Source: an uncultured Sediminibacterium sp.
Lineage (GTDB): Bacteria > Bacteroidota > Bacteroidia > Chitinophagales > Chitinophagaceae
DNA length: 64,000 bases
Assembly (NCBI RefSeq): GCF_946481145.1
Contig: NZ_CAMLMJ010000011.1
Coordinates: forward strand, 1-64,000
Direction of reading: 5' to 3'
Under the pieces are notes generated by a model that saw only the letters and a list, made by a program, of their open reading frames with translations, did no database searches and was not told the DNA's origin. Positions 54,981 through 63,763 of this stretch are shown here, piece by piece. Position numbers and translations under genes: made by a program. Every line of letters begins with the position of its first letter. The stretch's first letter is position 1.

Positions 54981-55469
54981 ATGGAAGATATAATTGTTCG
55001 TCATATTGAAGCCGGCGATAATACTGCAATGGCTAAAATTATCCGTAATGCCCTGGAAGAATTTGGTGCCAACAAGCCAGGCACTGTATATTTTGATGAA
55101 AGCACCGATCATTTATTTGAATTATTTCAAGCCGAACCTTTAAGTGAATATTTCGTTGCAGAAAAGGAGGGTATTTTATTAGGAGGTGCCGGCATCTACC
55201 CTACTGAAGCTTTACCGGAGGGCACTTGCGAACTGGTGAAAATGTATCTATCTCCGGCTGCCCGCGGTTTAGGATTGGGCCGTGCTATGATAGCAAAATG
55301 TATTGAGGCAGCAAAAGCAAAAGGGTTTCATCAAATTTACCTCGAAACCATGCCAGAGCTAAAAAAGGCCGTAAGTGTATACGAAAAATTTGGTTTCTCC
55401 TATCTCTCAGGTCCAATGGGCAATAGTGGCCATAATGGATGTGATATATGGATGCTAAAAAAAATATAA
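54981..55469 (+). CDS. GNAT family N-acetyltransferase
   Basis: From the ATG at 54981, one base after the pgi stop, the 162-residue product has the acetyl-CoA motif VKMYLSPAARGLGLGRAMIAKCIEAAKAKGF (R/Q-x-x-G-x-G/A) and the late YEKFGF. Its substrate amine is unknown. Close coupling to pgi implies cotranscription. The reading frame from 54951 overlaps pgi and is not preferred. Confidence 0.88.
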   Translation: MEDIIVRHIEAGDNTAMAKIIRNALEEFGANKPGTVYFDESTDHLFELFQAEPLSEYFVAEKEGILLGGAGIYPTEALPEGTCELVKMYLSPAARGLGLGRAMIAKCIEAAKAKGFHQIYLETMPELKKAVSVYEKFGFSYLSGPMGNSGHNGCDIWMLKKI

Positions 55470-55471
55470 AT

Positions 55472-55585
55472 AGGCATTAGGAATCAGGAAACAAGAAATT
55501 CGATAAGGTTATACAGGTTTACCAGTACAACACTTTTCTCCACTCCGTTTTATATTTCTTATTTCTTATTCCTTATTTCTTATTA
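55472..55585. repeat. Heptad-word inverted repeat (TAGGAAT/TATTTCT)
   Basis: Left arm TAGGCAT, TAGGAAT, CAGGAAA, CAAGAAA; right arm TATTTCT, TATTTCT, TATTCCT, TATTTCT. It lies between convergent genes directly before a terminator. Confidence 0.8.
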
Positions 55586-55613
55586 AAAAAGCCGGTCAAT
55601 CGACCGGCTTTTT
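55585..55613. terminator. Bidirectional terminator
   Basis: GCCGGTC pairs with GACCGGC around AATC (55591-55608) with AAAAAA before and TTTTT after, between the GNAT and DUF3276 genes. Confidence 0.9.
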
Positions 55614-55635
55614 CGCAGTTGGTTTTGGTGTTTTT

Positions 55636-56082
55636 TTACCATTTGTCTACTTCTTCAGAAGCAGTGGTAGAAGCAGCGGCAGCATCGGTTATCGGAGTAG
55701 GTGCTTCTGCTACTGGAGCAGTAACTACCTCTTCGGTTTCAGTTTCGCCAGCAAAGCTGTCGTTCTGACCCTCAGTGCCCTCTACATCATCGTATTCATG
55801 GTTGAATGCGTCGAAATCAAAATCAGGCATTAGATCCGTTTTCACATAATCAACCGCTTCTCCTAATGCTTTAATGAACTTGTTAAAATCTTCTTTGTAC
55901 AGGAAGATTTTATGTCTGTCGTAACCATTGTTATCAAATCGCTTACGGCTCTCGGTAATTGTCAGGTAATAATCATTACCACGAGTAGCCCTTACATCAA
56001 AAAAATAGGTTCTTCTCTTTCCAGCCCTGATTCGCTTGCTGTAAACACTTTCCATTTTCTTGTCGTTGTTCTCGTACGCCAC
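55636..56082 (-). CDS. DUF3276 Pur-alpha-like nucleic-acid-binding protein
   Basis: The 148-residue protein has the DUF3276 core at 12-95: VYSKRIRAGKRRTYFFDVRATRGNDYYLTITESRKRF then HKIFLYKEDFNKFIKALGEAVDYVK, the PUR-repeat fold that binds single-stranded DNA or RNA. A long acidic, Ala/Thr-rich tail follows. It is a conserved housekeeping-type gene of Bacteroidota. A near-consensus promoter (TTTTGG, 18 bases, TATATTTG) lies upstream. Confidence 0.9.
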   Translation of the reverse strand: MAYENNDKKMESVYSKRIRAGKRRTYFFDVRATRGNDYYLTITESRKRFDNNGYDRHKIFLYKEDFNKFIKALGEAVDYVKTDLMPDFDFDAFNHEYDDVEGTEGQNDSFAGETETEEVVTAPVAEAPTPITDAAAASTTASEEVDKW

Positions 56083-56120
56083 AGTTGTTGTTTTTTGGTT
56101 ATCTGATTTTTAATGCCTGA

Positions 56121-56150
56121 CAAATATAGGGATGTTTCGGAATTACCAAA
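56121..56150 (-). promoter_or_regulatory. Promoter of the DUF3276 gene
   Basis: On the minus strand TTTTGG is followed after 18 bases by TATATTTG (56128-56121). The leader would be about 35 bases. Confidence 0.6.
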
Positions 56151-56274
56151 ATTTTATAGAAACTAAATAGAAATATGTCATAAGCCAGATGGGACAAGCT
56201 TTTGAAAGCCGGCAACGGTACTTTATAAACCAAATTTTCTGGACGCATCATTCAATGCATCTTCGATGAAGAAC

Positions 56275-58128
56275 TTATTTATCCGCAGAAACAGTGTTTA
56301 TCTCTGTATTTTTTGCAGCATCTGTAAGTTGCAGTCTGTACAATTCTGCGTAGTAACCGTTTTGATCTATTAAAGATTGATGGGTACCAGATTCTATTAA
56401 TCTACCGTTCTCGAGTACAATAATCTTATCGAAATGGAAGCTGGAAAATATCCTATGAGTAATGATAATGGCTGTTTTATCATGTAAAAATCGGTAGAGG
56501 TTGCCAATGATCTCAAATTCTGTTTTTGCGTCTACCGCACTGAGACAATCATCAAAAACGATGATCTCTGGATTTTTAATCAAAGCCCTGGCAATTGATA
56601 TCCTTTGTTTCTGACCGCCACTCAAGGTTACTCCGCGTTCCCCTATCATCGTTTTATATCCATTACTGAAACCCAGGATTTCCTTGTGAACACTTGCAAA
56701 GTTGGCTGCCTCTTCAACCATGGTGGTGGTAGCAGGTTCCTTTAAACCAAACCCTATATTGTCGTGTACGCTGTCGCTGAATAGAAATACATCCTGCTGT
56801 ACATAGCTTATTTGCGAACGTAACTGGGCAAGACTAATAGATTTTAGTGGTTTCCCTCCTATTTCAATTGACCCGCTGTCTGGATCAAAGAATCGAAGTA
56901 ATAGTTGTGCCAGTGTTGTTTTACCGCTTCCTGTTTTACCCAGCACCAATACTTTTTCTCCTTTTTTGATAGTAAGATTAAAATCCTGCAATGCCTTGAT
57001 TCCAGTATGCGCGTAGGTAAATGAAACCTCTTTAAAATTGATATCCCCGGTAACTGCTGTATTACTTGCTTCTTTACTGTCGGTAATGGTAGGTTTGGTA
57101 TCGAGGAACTCGTTCAATCTTTTTTGTGAAGCAGCTGCTCTTTGTATCATACTGGCTGTCCAGCCAATTGCACTAACCGGGAAAGTGAGCATGTTAATAT
57201 AGATCACAAATTCAACTACCAAACCTACTCTTGTTGGATCTTGCAATGCCTGCATTCCTCCAATAAAAATGGTGATCAGGGTGCTTAACCCAATCATTAA
57301 AGCCATGCTTGGAAAGTAAATTGCTTCAACTTTTGCCAAACCAATAGCATTTTTCTTATACGATTCACTATTTTTCTGAAAAAAGCCCATCATTGCCTTC
57401 TCCTGAACGAAAGATTTGATAACCCGGATACCTGAATAAGATTCTTGCGCATTGGTAGTTAGATTGGCCAATAGTGCTTGAATTCTTTCACTTTTGCGAT
57501 TAATAATGCTGTTTACCCAGTATATGGTAATGGCCAGAATTGGCAATGGTGCTAATACATATATAGTAAGCATAGCATCTTTCCGAAACATGTTTACCAC
57601 ACAAAAGCCGATTAAACTAATCAGGTTAATCAGGTACATGATAGCCGGCCCCGTATACATCCTTACCCTGCTAACATCTTCTGTCATGCGGCTCATTAAA
57701 TCACCGGTACTATGTACCTTATAAAAACTGGTATCTAATTGCTGGTAATGCTGAAAGATTTCATTTTTCTGGTCATACTCAATATGACGGCTCATTACGA
57801 TAATAGTCTGACGCATAAAAAACATCAGGATACCACGTAAAATGGCCAGAAGCAGTATTACAATACTACAGACTGCTACAAGCCAGGTAAAACTAAACTT
57901 CGAATTAGTGATCCATTGAATAAAAAGGGTAACGAGGGAATCGTTTACTGGTCTGCTGGTGACTGCTTTTGCACCGGGCAATTGCTGTTGAACAGCACCA
58001 ACCACATACCCTGTAATCTGCGGTGCCAGTACAGCAAAATAGTTGGAAAGCAATACAAAAAAGATACCCAGAAAGAACCGATACCTGTATTTCCAGAAAT
58101 ATTTATTAACCGCGGAGAGTTGCTTCAC
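56275..58128 (-). CDS. ABC exporter with fused permease and ATPase (MsbA/LmrA type)
   Basis: The 617-residue half-transporter has six N-terminal helices and an ATPase domain with Walker A LGKTGSGKTTL, signature TLSGGQKQR, Walker B IVFDDCLSAVD and the switch His in IITHRIF. A GTG at 58128 is proposed as start because it gives MKQLSAVNKYFWKYRYRFFLG, a normal family N-terminus, and lies 20 bases after a TATTTTTG -7 box. The in-frame ATG at 58251 would start inside a heptad repeat and upstream of that box. The Walker B Glu is Asp here (FDD). Substrate unknown, lipid or drug. Confidence 0.9.
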   Translation of the reverse strand: MKQLSAVNKYFWKYRYRFFLGIFFVLLSNYFAVLAPQITGYVVGAVQQQLPGAKAVTSRPVNDSLVTLFIQWITNSKFSFTWLVAVCSIVILLLAILRGILMFFMRQTIIVMSRHIEYDQKNEIFQHYQQLDTSFYKVHSTGDLMSRMTEDVSRVRMYTGPAIMYLINLISLIGFCVVNMFRKDAMLTIYVLAPLPILAITIYWVNSIINRKSERIQALLANLTTNAQESYSGIRVIKSFVQEKAMMGFFQKNSESYKKNAIGLAKVEAIYFPSMALMIGLSTLITIFIGGMQALQDPTRVGLVVEFVIYINMLTFPVSAIGWTASMIQRAAASQKRLNEFLDTKPTITDSKEASNTAVTGDINFKEVSFTYAHTGIKALQDFNLTIKKGEKVLVLGKTGSGKTTLAQLLLRFFDPDSGSIEIGGKPLKSISLAQLRSQISYVQQDVFLFSDSVHDNIGFGLKEPATTTMVEEAANFASVHKEILGFSNGYKTMIGERGVTLSGGQKQRISIARALIKNPEIIVFDDCLSAVDAKTEFEIIGNLYRFLHDKTAIIITHRIFSSFHFDKIIVLENGRLIESGTHQSLIDQNGYYAELYRLQLTDAAKNTEINTVSADK

Positions 58129-58148
58129 TAATATGGCCGATTTAAACG

Positions 58149-58156
58149 CAAAAATA
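58149..58156 (-). promoter_or_regulatory. -7 box of the ABC exporter gene
   Basis: TATTTTTG on the minus strand matches TAnnTTTG and lies between the proposed GTG start (58128) and the longer ATG start (58251), so it helps decide the start. Confidence 0.5.
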
Positions 58157-58228
58157 AAGCGACCAGTCCAAGTGTGAGGTAATTTGTTATAAGTGGAATT
58201 GTTAGAGCAATCATAAAGTAGGTTTTTA

Positions 58229-58263
58229 AAGCTGCAGGCTTCAAGCAGCAAGCGGCAAGCTTT
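58229..58263. repeat. Heptad-word repeat (AAGCNGC)
   Basis: Words AAGCTGC, AGGCTTC, AAGCAGC, AAGCGGC, AAGCTTT with a 7-base period and partial self-complementarity. It encodes the first residues of the spurious long version of the ABC exporter. Confidence 0.7.
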
Positions 58264-58369
58264 AATTGGTGTGCATTTAGGAAATCCTGCTATTATTCAT
58301 ATAAATATTTAGACCTGTTTAAGAAATAGTTGGTTGTGTAAATTCACTATTTGCTATAATTAAAACACG

Positions 58370-58440
58370 GATTTTCATGATTTTCAAGATCTATCATGAT
58401 AAATCTTGAAAATCATGAAAATCTGCGGTCCATCAAACGA
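58370..58440. repeat. ATCATGAT palindromic repeat, copy 2
   Basis: Same family as 24176-24246: CACGGATT on the left, centre CTATCATGATAAAT, and AATCTGCG-GTCCATCA on the right. The strand is a near-perfect palindrome between divergent genes. Confidence 0.8.
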
Positions 58441-58470
58441 GATGCCTGGAGCTCTTTTAACAACAACACT

Positions 58471-58478
58471 TACATTTG
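58471..58478 (+). promoter_or_regulatory. -7 box four bases from the ATG of the small membrane protein
   Basis: TACATTTG matches TAnnTTTG, is followed by CGGC and then ATG at 58483. The same geometry is seen at 45187. Confidence 0.5.
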
Positions 58479-58482
58479 CGGC

Positions 58483-58809
58483 ATGTTAACCAGTGAGGAA
58501 GAGAACTTTATTGTTTTCTGGGAGAAAAACCGGATACAGCAAAAACATAGTACAAGGCCATTTATGATAGGGCTTTCTGCTGGTTTTGTATTTGGTATAG
58601 GTGTTATTGCGGTGCTTTATACAGGATGGTATGAAAGGGCAAATATGGTTGCCAATGCCAGATTAAGCTCATTTGTTTTTTTGCTCGCTATTATGGGAAT
58701 ATCCTTTTTTATGGCTTTTGTATATCGCAAATTCAGATGGGAAAGTCGCGAACAACAATACAAGGAGCTCCTAGCAAAGAAAAAAGCCCTCCAAAAAAAT
58801 AATTCTTAA
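58483..58809 (+). CDS. Small conserved two-helix membrane protein
   Basis: The 108-residue product has two hydrophobic segments (IGLSAGFVFGIGVIAVLY and SSFVFLLAIMGISFFMAFVY), a charged N-terminus (MLTSEEENFIVFWEKNR) and a Lys-rich C-terminal tail (QQYKELLAKKKALQKNNS). I do not recognise a named family. The longer frame from 58396 would include the ATCATGAT palindrome and the -7 box, so the ATG at 58483 is used. Confidence 0.7.
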   Translation: MLTSEEENFIVFWEKNRIQQKHSTRPFMIGLSAGFVFGIGVIAVLYTGWYERANMVANARLSSFVFLLAIMGISFFMAFVYRKFRWESREQQYKELLAKKKALQKNNS

Positions 58810-58849
58810 GCAGCCCCACGGGCAAAAAAATGGTCTAATAGGCAAATAG

Positions 58850-59326
58850 ATGAATATATCCATGAAAAGAACTTTGTTGTTATTGAGTGTCGTGATTTTT
58901 TCGCTTCTCTTATCCTGTGGCAAACAGGAATCTGGTTGTCAACCCAAAACACCTGCTTCAGAAAAGGCAGATATGGTAGCATTTTGCACCAATAATAATA
59001 TTAACTATACAGAGCATTCCAGTGGTATTTTATACCAGATTATTACCCAGGGGTCTGGCAATACCCCTACCGTAAATAATACGGTATCAACTGTGTACAC
59101 AGGCAAATTATTAAACGGAACGACCTTCGACGCCACCGCAAATCCTGTAAGCTTCTCGCTGGGTGGGGTTATTGAAGGCTGGAAAATAGGTATCCCACTC
59201 ATTCAGAAAGGAGGTCGGATTTTAATGGTAATCCCTTCGGCTTTAGCTTATAGCTGCACTGGTTCCGGATCGATTCCGCCTAATAGTCCATTGTTTTTTG
59301 ATGTTACACTGACAGACGTTAAATAG
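58850..59326 (+). CDS. FKBP-type peptidyl-prolyl isomerase lipoprotein
   Basis: The 158-residue protein has a lipobox (SLLLSC) and one FKBP domain: VSTVYTGKLLNGTTFDAT, VSFSLGGVIEGWKIGIPLIQKGGRILMVIPSALAYS and FFDVTLTDVK, with the conserved Phe, Trp and Tyr of the active pocket present. It isomerises proline bonds in periplasmic or outer-membrane proteins. An internal ATG at 58862 is an equally likely start for the signal peptide. Confidence 0.92.
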   Translation: MNISMKRTLLLLSVVIFSLLLSCGKQESGCQPKTPASEKADMVAFCTNNNINYTEHSSGILYQIITQGSGNTPTVNNTVSTVYTGKLLNGTTFDATANPVSFSLGGVIEGWKIGIPLIQKGGRILMVIPSALAYSCTGSGSIPPNSPLFFDVTLTDVK

Positions 59327-59492
59327 GTTTATCGGCTGATGAAAACAGTGCTATTTTATAAAATCTGTTGATAAGACGGGTTATCATTCCGTATCTGCAT
59401 ATCTATATGTATTGTATATCAATCTGTTAGAAGATTTTCCAACCCAAAAAAGTCAAACTTGGCGGAACTGAGAAATTTCATTACCATTCCCC

Positions 59493-59500
59493 TATCTTTG
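59493..59500 (+). promoter_or_regulatory. -7 box of secDF
   Basis: TATCTTTG matches TAnnTTTG exactly, 33 bases before the secDF ATG. The nearest TTGG (59459) is too far for a normal -33 element. Confidence 0.5.
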
Positions 59501-59533
59501 CCGCTCTAAAATTTTTTGTAAACCCTTACTAAT

Positions 59534-62500
59534 ATGCAACTGAAAGGTTTAGTGCGATTTTTTGCGATTGCCCTGATTTTAATCTGCCTCTACCAGTTAT
59601 CTTTTACCTGGTTTGTTCGCAGTCATGAGAAAGCCATGGACGAAAAGGCTCAGGCCTGGATTTCACGTTTCCCTACCCCTGAACAAAAATATCCGGGTAA
59701 TAAGGAACTGCAGGCTATTTATGCTGATAGTATTGCAGAAGTGAAGAAAGACAGACTTCAGCGCTTATTGGATAGTACCAAAGACACTAAACTGGCTTTT
59801 GGACTTACCACTTATCGCAGTGCCAAAGAAAAAGAACTTATGCTGGGTCTGGATCTCCAGGGTGGTATGAGTGTTACCATGGAAGTTGGATTGGATGGAC
59901 TGATTAAGTCGCTCGCCAATTATAGTAAGGATGCTGTATTTAATAAAGCGCTGGAAACAGCAGTTGCTCGTAAGGCTAACAGCGGTGCAGATTTGATTAC
60001 GCTTTTCCGTGAGGAATACAAAAAGCTTAATCCTTCTGGCAACCTGGCCCCTTTCTTTGCTACAAGAAGTAATGGTAAGGTCAAATTTGATGCTTCTGAC
60101 GACGCAGTTACAAGCTACCTGAAAGACCAGGCAACGGCTGCATTTAATAATACTTTCCGCATTTTACGTACACGTATCGACCGATTTGGCGTTGCGTCTC
60201 CGAATATTAACCCAGATCCTGCCAAGGGTATCATCAACATTGAACTTGCTGGTGTTAACGATAAAGAGCGTGTAAGATCTTATTTACAATCTACCGCTAA
60301 CCTTCAGTTCTTTGAAGTATATACTTTTGAGAGCCGTGATTTACAGGATGGTTTGGTTGCCGCAGATAAAGCTGTGCAGGATTACCTGAACGGAACTACT
60401 CAAAAGACAACAGATACAGCCGCAACTGCTCCTGTAGCAAAAGATGCAGTGGACACCACTAAAACAGGTACATTATCTGATTTAGGTAAAACCGGCGCTA
60501 CTGCTAAAACTGCTGTGCCTAAAGACAGTCTGAATCAAAATCCACTTGCGCGTTTGATTCAGTTCTCTCAACCATATGCTGATCAGGCATCTGGCAGAAC
60601 TATATTCCCTGCTGCTTTAGGCTATATTCAGTCGAAAGACACAGGTACTTTAAATGATTACCTGAAACTTGATTTCGTAAAAAACAAGTTCCCTTCTAAC
60701 CTGGTATTCATGTATGGTAAAACTGAATCTTCAGATGCCAGCATGAAAGATATCCTTGCATTCTATGCAATTAAAACATTGGATAACGGCCAGGCAGAAC
60801 TGGAAGGCGATCATATTTCAAGTGCATCACAGGATTTTGATGAGCGTGGTAAGATTGCTATCAAAATGAATATGGATAAAGTTGGTAGCAATATCTGGGC
60901 TAAAATGACCACACGTAATGTGGGCAAGCCAATTGCTATCGTTCTGGATAATTTCGTTTATTCAGCTCCCAATGTAAATGATCCGATTACTACTGGTAAT
61001 TCTCAAATCAGCGGTAGCTATACCCTGAAAGAAGCACAGGATTTATCTGAAATACTGGAAAGTGGTAAACTTCCTGCTCCTGCAAAAATTGTACAGGAAC
61101 AACAGGTTGGTCCTACCCTCGGTAATGAATCTGTAAAAGGTGGTGCATTATCATTTGGTATTTCATTCCTGGTGATTTTTATCCTGATGCTGGTTTACTT
61201 TAACACCGGCGGATGGGTTGCGAATATTGCCCTTATCCTCAACTTATTGTTTACAGTAGGTATTCTGAGTGCATTAGGCTTTACGTTAACCGCTCCTGGT
61301 ATTGCCGGTCTGGTACTAACCATCGGTATGGCAGTAGATACCAACGTAATCATCTTCGAACGTATCAAAGAAGAATTAACCAAGGGTAAAGGATACCAGG
61401 CCGCTGTAAACGATGGTTACAAGCGTTCTATGGCTCCTGTACTTGACGGACATATCACTACCCTATTAACCGCGATTATACTTGCTTATTTTGGTCTTGG
61501 TCCGGTATTAGGTTTCGCTACCACACAGATCATTGGTATCTTATTATCATTGTTCTGCGGTATCCTTGTTTCACGCCTCATTACAGACTGGTACACAAAT
61601 AAGAACCGTCACTTCGAATACTTCACCAAGCTTTCAAGAACTATTTTCCAGAAAACATCATTCAAGTTCATTGAATACAGAAAAGTTGCCTACACCATTT
61701 CAGCAGTAATTTTTGTGATGGGTGTATCAACCTTCTTCAATGGTTTTGATGAAGGTGTAGAATTTGCGGGTGGTCGTAGCTATACTATTAAGTTTGATAA
61801 GCCAGTTAATGTTGAAGCGGTGCGTGATGACCTGAAAGTAGTTTTTGGTGAATCACCGATTATCAAAACGGTTAACAGCAATAATCAGCTTAACATCACT
61901 ACATCGTATAAAATCGAAGAGTCTGGCAACAATGTTGATTCATTGGTAGAAAGCACCTTGTTTACCGGGTTACAAAAACACCTGCCTCAAGGACTAAGCC
62001 TTTACGATTTTGAAACCAAGTATAAACAGAGTTCACAGACGGTATTACCTACGATTTCTGATGACCTGAAAGCTGGTGCGACTAAGGCAACCATTTTCGC
62101 GGTAATCATAATCTGTCTGTATATCTTCATCCGTTTCCGTGACTGGAGATATTCATTGGGAACCATTTTCTCACTGATGCACGATGTATTCGTAACATTG
62201 ATTGTGTTCAGTTATGCTCGTAAAATTGTTCCTTTCCCACTTGAAATTGACCAACATTTCATTGCGGCCATACTTACCGTGATCGGTTTCTCAATGAATG
62301 ATACCGTAATCGTATACGACAGGATCCGTGAAGACAGTGGTATATTAAAAGGTATGAATAACTCCTCTATCATCAATAAAGCGATTAATGAAACATTGAG
62401 TCGTACCGTAATGACTTCATTAACTGTGTTCCTGACACTGTTGATTCTGTTCATCTTTGGCGGTGAAGTAACCCGTGGTTTCTCCTTCGCAATGATGATT

Positions 62501-62602
62501 GGTGTAATCACCGGTACTTATTCATCCATATTTGTAGCCGCTCCAATCCTGGTAGATTTTGCAAAAGATAAACCACTGGGTAAGGCTAATAAAGAGAAAT
62601 AA
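59534..62602 (+). CDS. secDF: Fused protein translocase subunit SecDF
   Basis: The 1022-residue protein joins SecD and SecF, as is usual in Bacteroidota, and uses the proton gradient to complete preprotein export. The SecD part has an N-terminal helix, the large P1 domain with LGLDLQGGMSVTMEV and RIDRFGVASPNI, and six helices with GMAVDTNVIIFERIKEEL. The SecF part begins near 700 with VEFAGGRSYTIKF and ends with FSMNDTVIVYDRIRED and TSLTVFLTLLILFIFGG. A Thr/Ala/Lys-rich insert near 290-340 of the P1 domain is lineage-specific. Confidence 0.96.
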   Translation: MQLKGLVRFFAIALILICLYQLSFTWFVRSHEKAMDEKAQAWISRFPTPEQKYPGNKELQAIYADSIAEVKKDRLQRLLDSTKDTKLAFGLTTYRSAKEKELMLGLDLQGGMSVTMEVGLDGLIKSLANYSKDAVFNKALETAVARKANSGADLITLFREEYKKLNPSGNLAPFFATRSNGKVKFDASDDAVTSYLKDQATAAFNNTFRILRTRIDRFGVASPNINPDPAKGIINIELAGVNDKERVRSYLQSTANLQFFEVYTFESRDLQDGLVAADKAVQDYLNGTTQKTTDTAATAPVAKDAVDTTKTGTLSDLGKTGATAKTAVPKDSLNQNPLARLIQFSQPYADQASGRTIFPAALGYIQSKDTGTLNDYLKLDFVKNKFPSNLVFMYGKTESSDASMKDILAFYAIKTLDNGQAELEGDHISSASQDFDERGKIAIKMNMDKVGSNIWAKMTTRNVGKPIAIVLDNFVYSAPNVNDPITTGNSQISGSYTLKEAQDLSEILESGKLPAPAKIVQEQQVGPTLGNESVKGGALSFGISFLVIFILMLVYFNTGGWVANIALILNLLFTVGILSALGFTLTAPGIAGLVLTIGMAVDTNVIIFERIKEELTKGKGYQAAVNDGYKRSMAPVLDGHITTLLTAIILAYFGLGPVLGFATTQIIGILLSLFCGILVSRLITDWYTNKNRHFEYFTKLSRTIFQKTSFKFIEYRKVAYTISAVIFVMGVSTFFNGFDEGVEFAGGRSYTIKFDKPVNVEAVRDDLKVVFGESPIIKTVNSNNQLNITTSYKIEESGNNVDSLVESTLFTGLQKHLPQGLSLYDFETKYKQSSQTVLPTISDDLKAGATKATIFAVIIICLYIFIRFRDWRYSLGTIFSLMHDVFVTLIVFSYARKIVPFPLEIDQHFIAAILTVIGFSMNDTVIVYDRIREDSGILKGMNNSSIINKAINETLSRTVMTSLTVFLTLLILFIFGGEVTRGFSFAMMIGVITGTYSSIFVAAPILVDFAKDKPLGKANKEK

Positions 62603-62628
62603 TCTTACAGAGAGAAGATAATTTAAGA

Positions 62629-62658
62629 AGAGGTTGTTCGAAAGGCAACCTCTTTTTT
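62629..62658 (+). terminator. Terminator of secDF
   Basis: GAGGTTG pairs with CAACCTC across nine bases (62630-62652), followed by six T, 27 bases after the stop codon. Confidence 0.88.
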
Positions 62659-62659
62659 A

Positions 62660-62762
62660 TGGCAGATGGCAGATGTCAGATTTCGGTGTAAACACTATTA
62701 AATAATTAAATTACCTTGCGTTTCGAAAAATCTGACATCTGACATCTGATATCTGACATCCT
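62660..62762. repeat. Heptad-word inverted repeat (GGCAGAT/ACATCTG)
   Basis: Left arm GGCAGAT, GGCAGAT, GTCAGAT; right arm AATCTG, ACATCTG, ACATCTG, ATATCTG, ACATCC. It sits between convergent genes and shares words with 3383-3431 and 25745-25820. Confidence 0.85.
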
Positions 62763-62765
62763 AAT

Positions 62766-63110
62766 TTATACTGCAAATGAAGTTCCGCAGCCGCAGGTTT
62801 TGCTTGCATTGGGATTGGTAAATGTAAAGCCCCGGCTGTTTAAGCCGCCTTGCCAGTCAACTTCCATTCCATAGAGGTATAATTGATGGCTTTTATTCAT
62901 AACGCAGGGTATTCCTTCAATTACAAAATGCTCGTCTTCATCTGTGGGAAGATCGAATCCTAAAACATAAGTCATACCACTACAACCTCCACCCTTCACA
63001 CCAACACGAAGAACCTGGTTTTGGTCGAACGAAGGTTCTCCCATCAGGCGTTTTATTTCAAGAATGGCGCCTTCTGTTAAACTTACGGGAGTACTGGTTA
63101 CTGTATTCAT
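62766..63110 (-). CDS. A-type iron-sulfur cluster carrier (HesB/IscA/ErpA family)
   Basis: The 114-residue protein has the three conserved cysteines of the family: Cys43 in GGGCSGMTY and Cys106 and Cys108 in TCGCGTSF. It carries or delivers Fe-S clusters to apoproteins. No isc or suf genes are adjacent, so assignment to IscA, SufA or ErpA is open. A TAATTTTG box lies at 63129-63136 on the minus strand. Confidence 0.92.
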   Translation of the reverse strand: MNTVTSTPVSLTEGAILEIKRLMGEPSFDQNQVLRVGVKGGGCSGMTYVLGFDLPTDEDEHFVIEGIPCVMNKSHQLYLYGMEVDWQGGLNSRGFTFTNPNASKTCGCGTSFAV

Positions 63111-63128
63111 AAATCATTAATTCTATGA

Positions 63129-63136
63129 CAAAATTA
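63129..63136 (-). promoter_or_regulatory. -7 box of the Fe-S carrier gene
   Basis: TAATTTTG on the minus strand matches TAnnTTTG, with a predicted leader of about 15 bases. Confidence 0.4.
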
Positions 63137-63235
63137 CGAATGATTTAATAAACCCGGTTTTTTGTCGTTTTCGATTCCCGAAAAACCCATTTTTAGCCTT
63201 TTCTGGTATATAACGGTCAATTCAATCAGAGAGCC

Positions 63236-63243
63236 TATTTTTG
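63236..63243 (+). promoter_or_regulatory. -7 box of the gene at 63259
   Basis: TATTTTTG matches TAnnTTTG exactly and lies 15 bases before the ATG at 63259. A longer frame from a TTG at 63241 would overlap it. Confidence 0.45.
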
Positions 63244-63258
63244 TCGAAATTCGCTTAC

Positions 63259-63762
63259 ATGATGGATACTACGATGTTGTTAACCGTGGTGATTGGTTTA
63301 ATGATTGCCGGCTTTGCAGGATACCTTTTTTATCTTCAGAGAAAAAACCAGCGTGAAGAAAAGCAAGACAAAAAAGGCTCCGTTGAACTTCAGTTACAGG
63401 CTTATGAGCGTCTGACCTTGTTAACCGACAGGATTGCCTTACCAAATCTTATCAGCAGACTGGGCACTCCGGATATTCCTGCTAAAGACATGCAATTCCT
63501 TTTAAGCAAACATATTAAGGATGAATTCGATTATAATATCACCCAACAGATTTATGTAGTTCCCGAAATCTGGAATGCCATTAAAAACCTTAAAGAAAAA
63601 AACCTTTTACTCATTCATCAGATAGCGGCTACACTTCCAGATAATGCCCCGGCCTCCCTATTAAACCGTGCAATACTGGAATACCTGGTGAACGATCCTA
63701 AATCAAATCTTCATGAAATAGTCAGCGAGGCTTTAAGTTATGAAGCCAAGAAATTATTGTGA
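63259..63762 (+). CDS. Membrane-anchored conserved hypothetical protein
   Basis: The 167-residue product begins MMDTTMLLTVVIGLMIAGFAGYLFYL, one membrane helix with the rest in the cytoplasm. The soluble part is helical, with a basic patch (QRKNQREEKQDKKG) and conserved-looking LTLLTDRIALPNLISR and HIKDEFDYNITQQIYV segments. I do not recognise a named function. It precedes the methylmalonyl-CoA mutase gene by 63 bases, with a heptad repeat between. Confidence 0.7.
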   Translation: MMDTTMLLTVVIGLMIAGFAGYLFYLQRKNQREEKQDKKGSVELQLQAYERLTLLTDRIALPNLISRLGTPDIPAKDMQFLLSKHIKDEFDYNITQQIYVVPEIWNAIKNLKEKNLLLIHQIAATLPDNAPASLLNRAILEYLVNDPKSNLHEIVSEALSYEAKKLL

Positions 63763-63763
63763 T

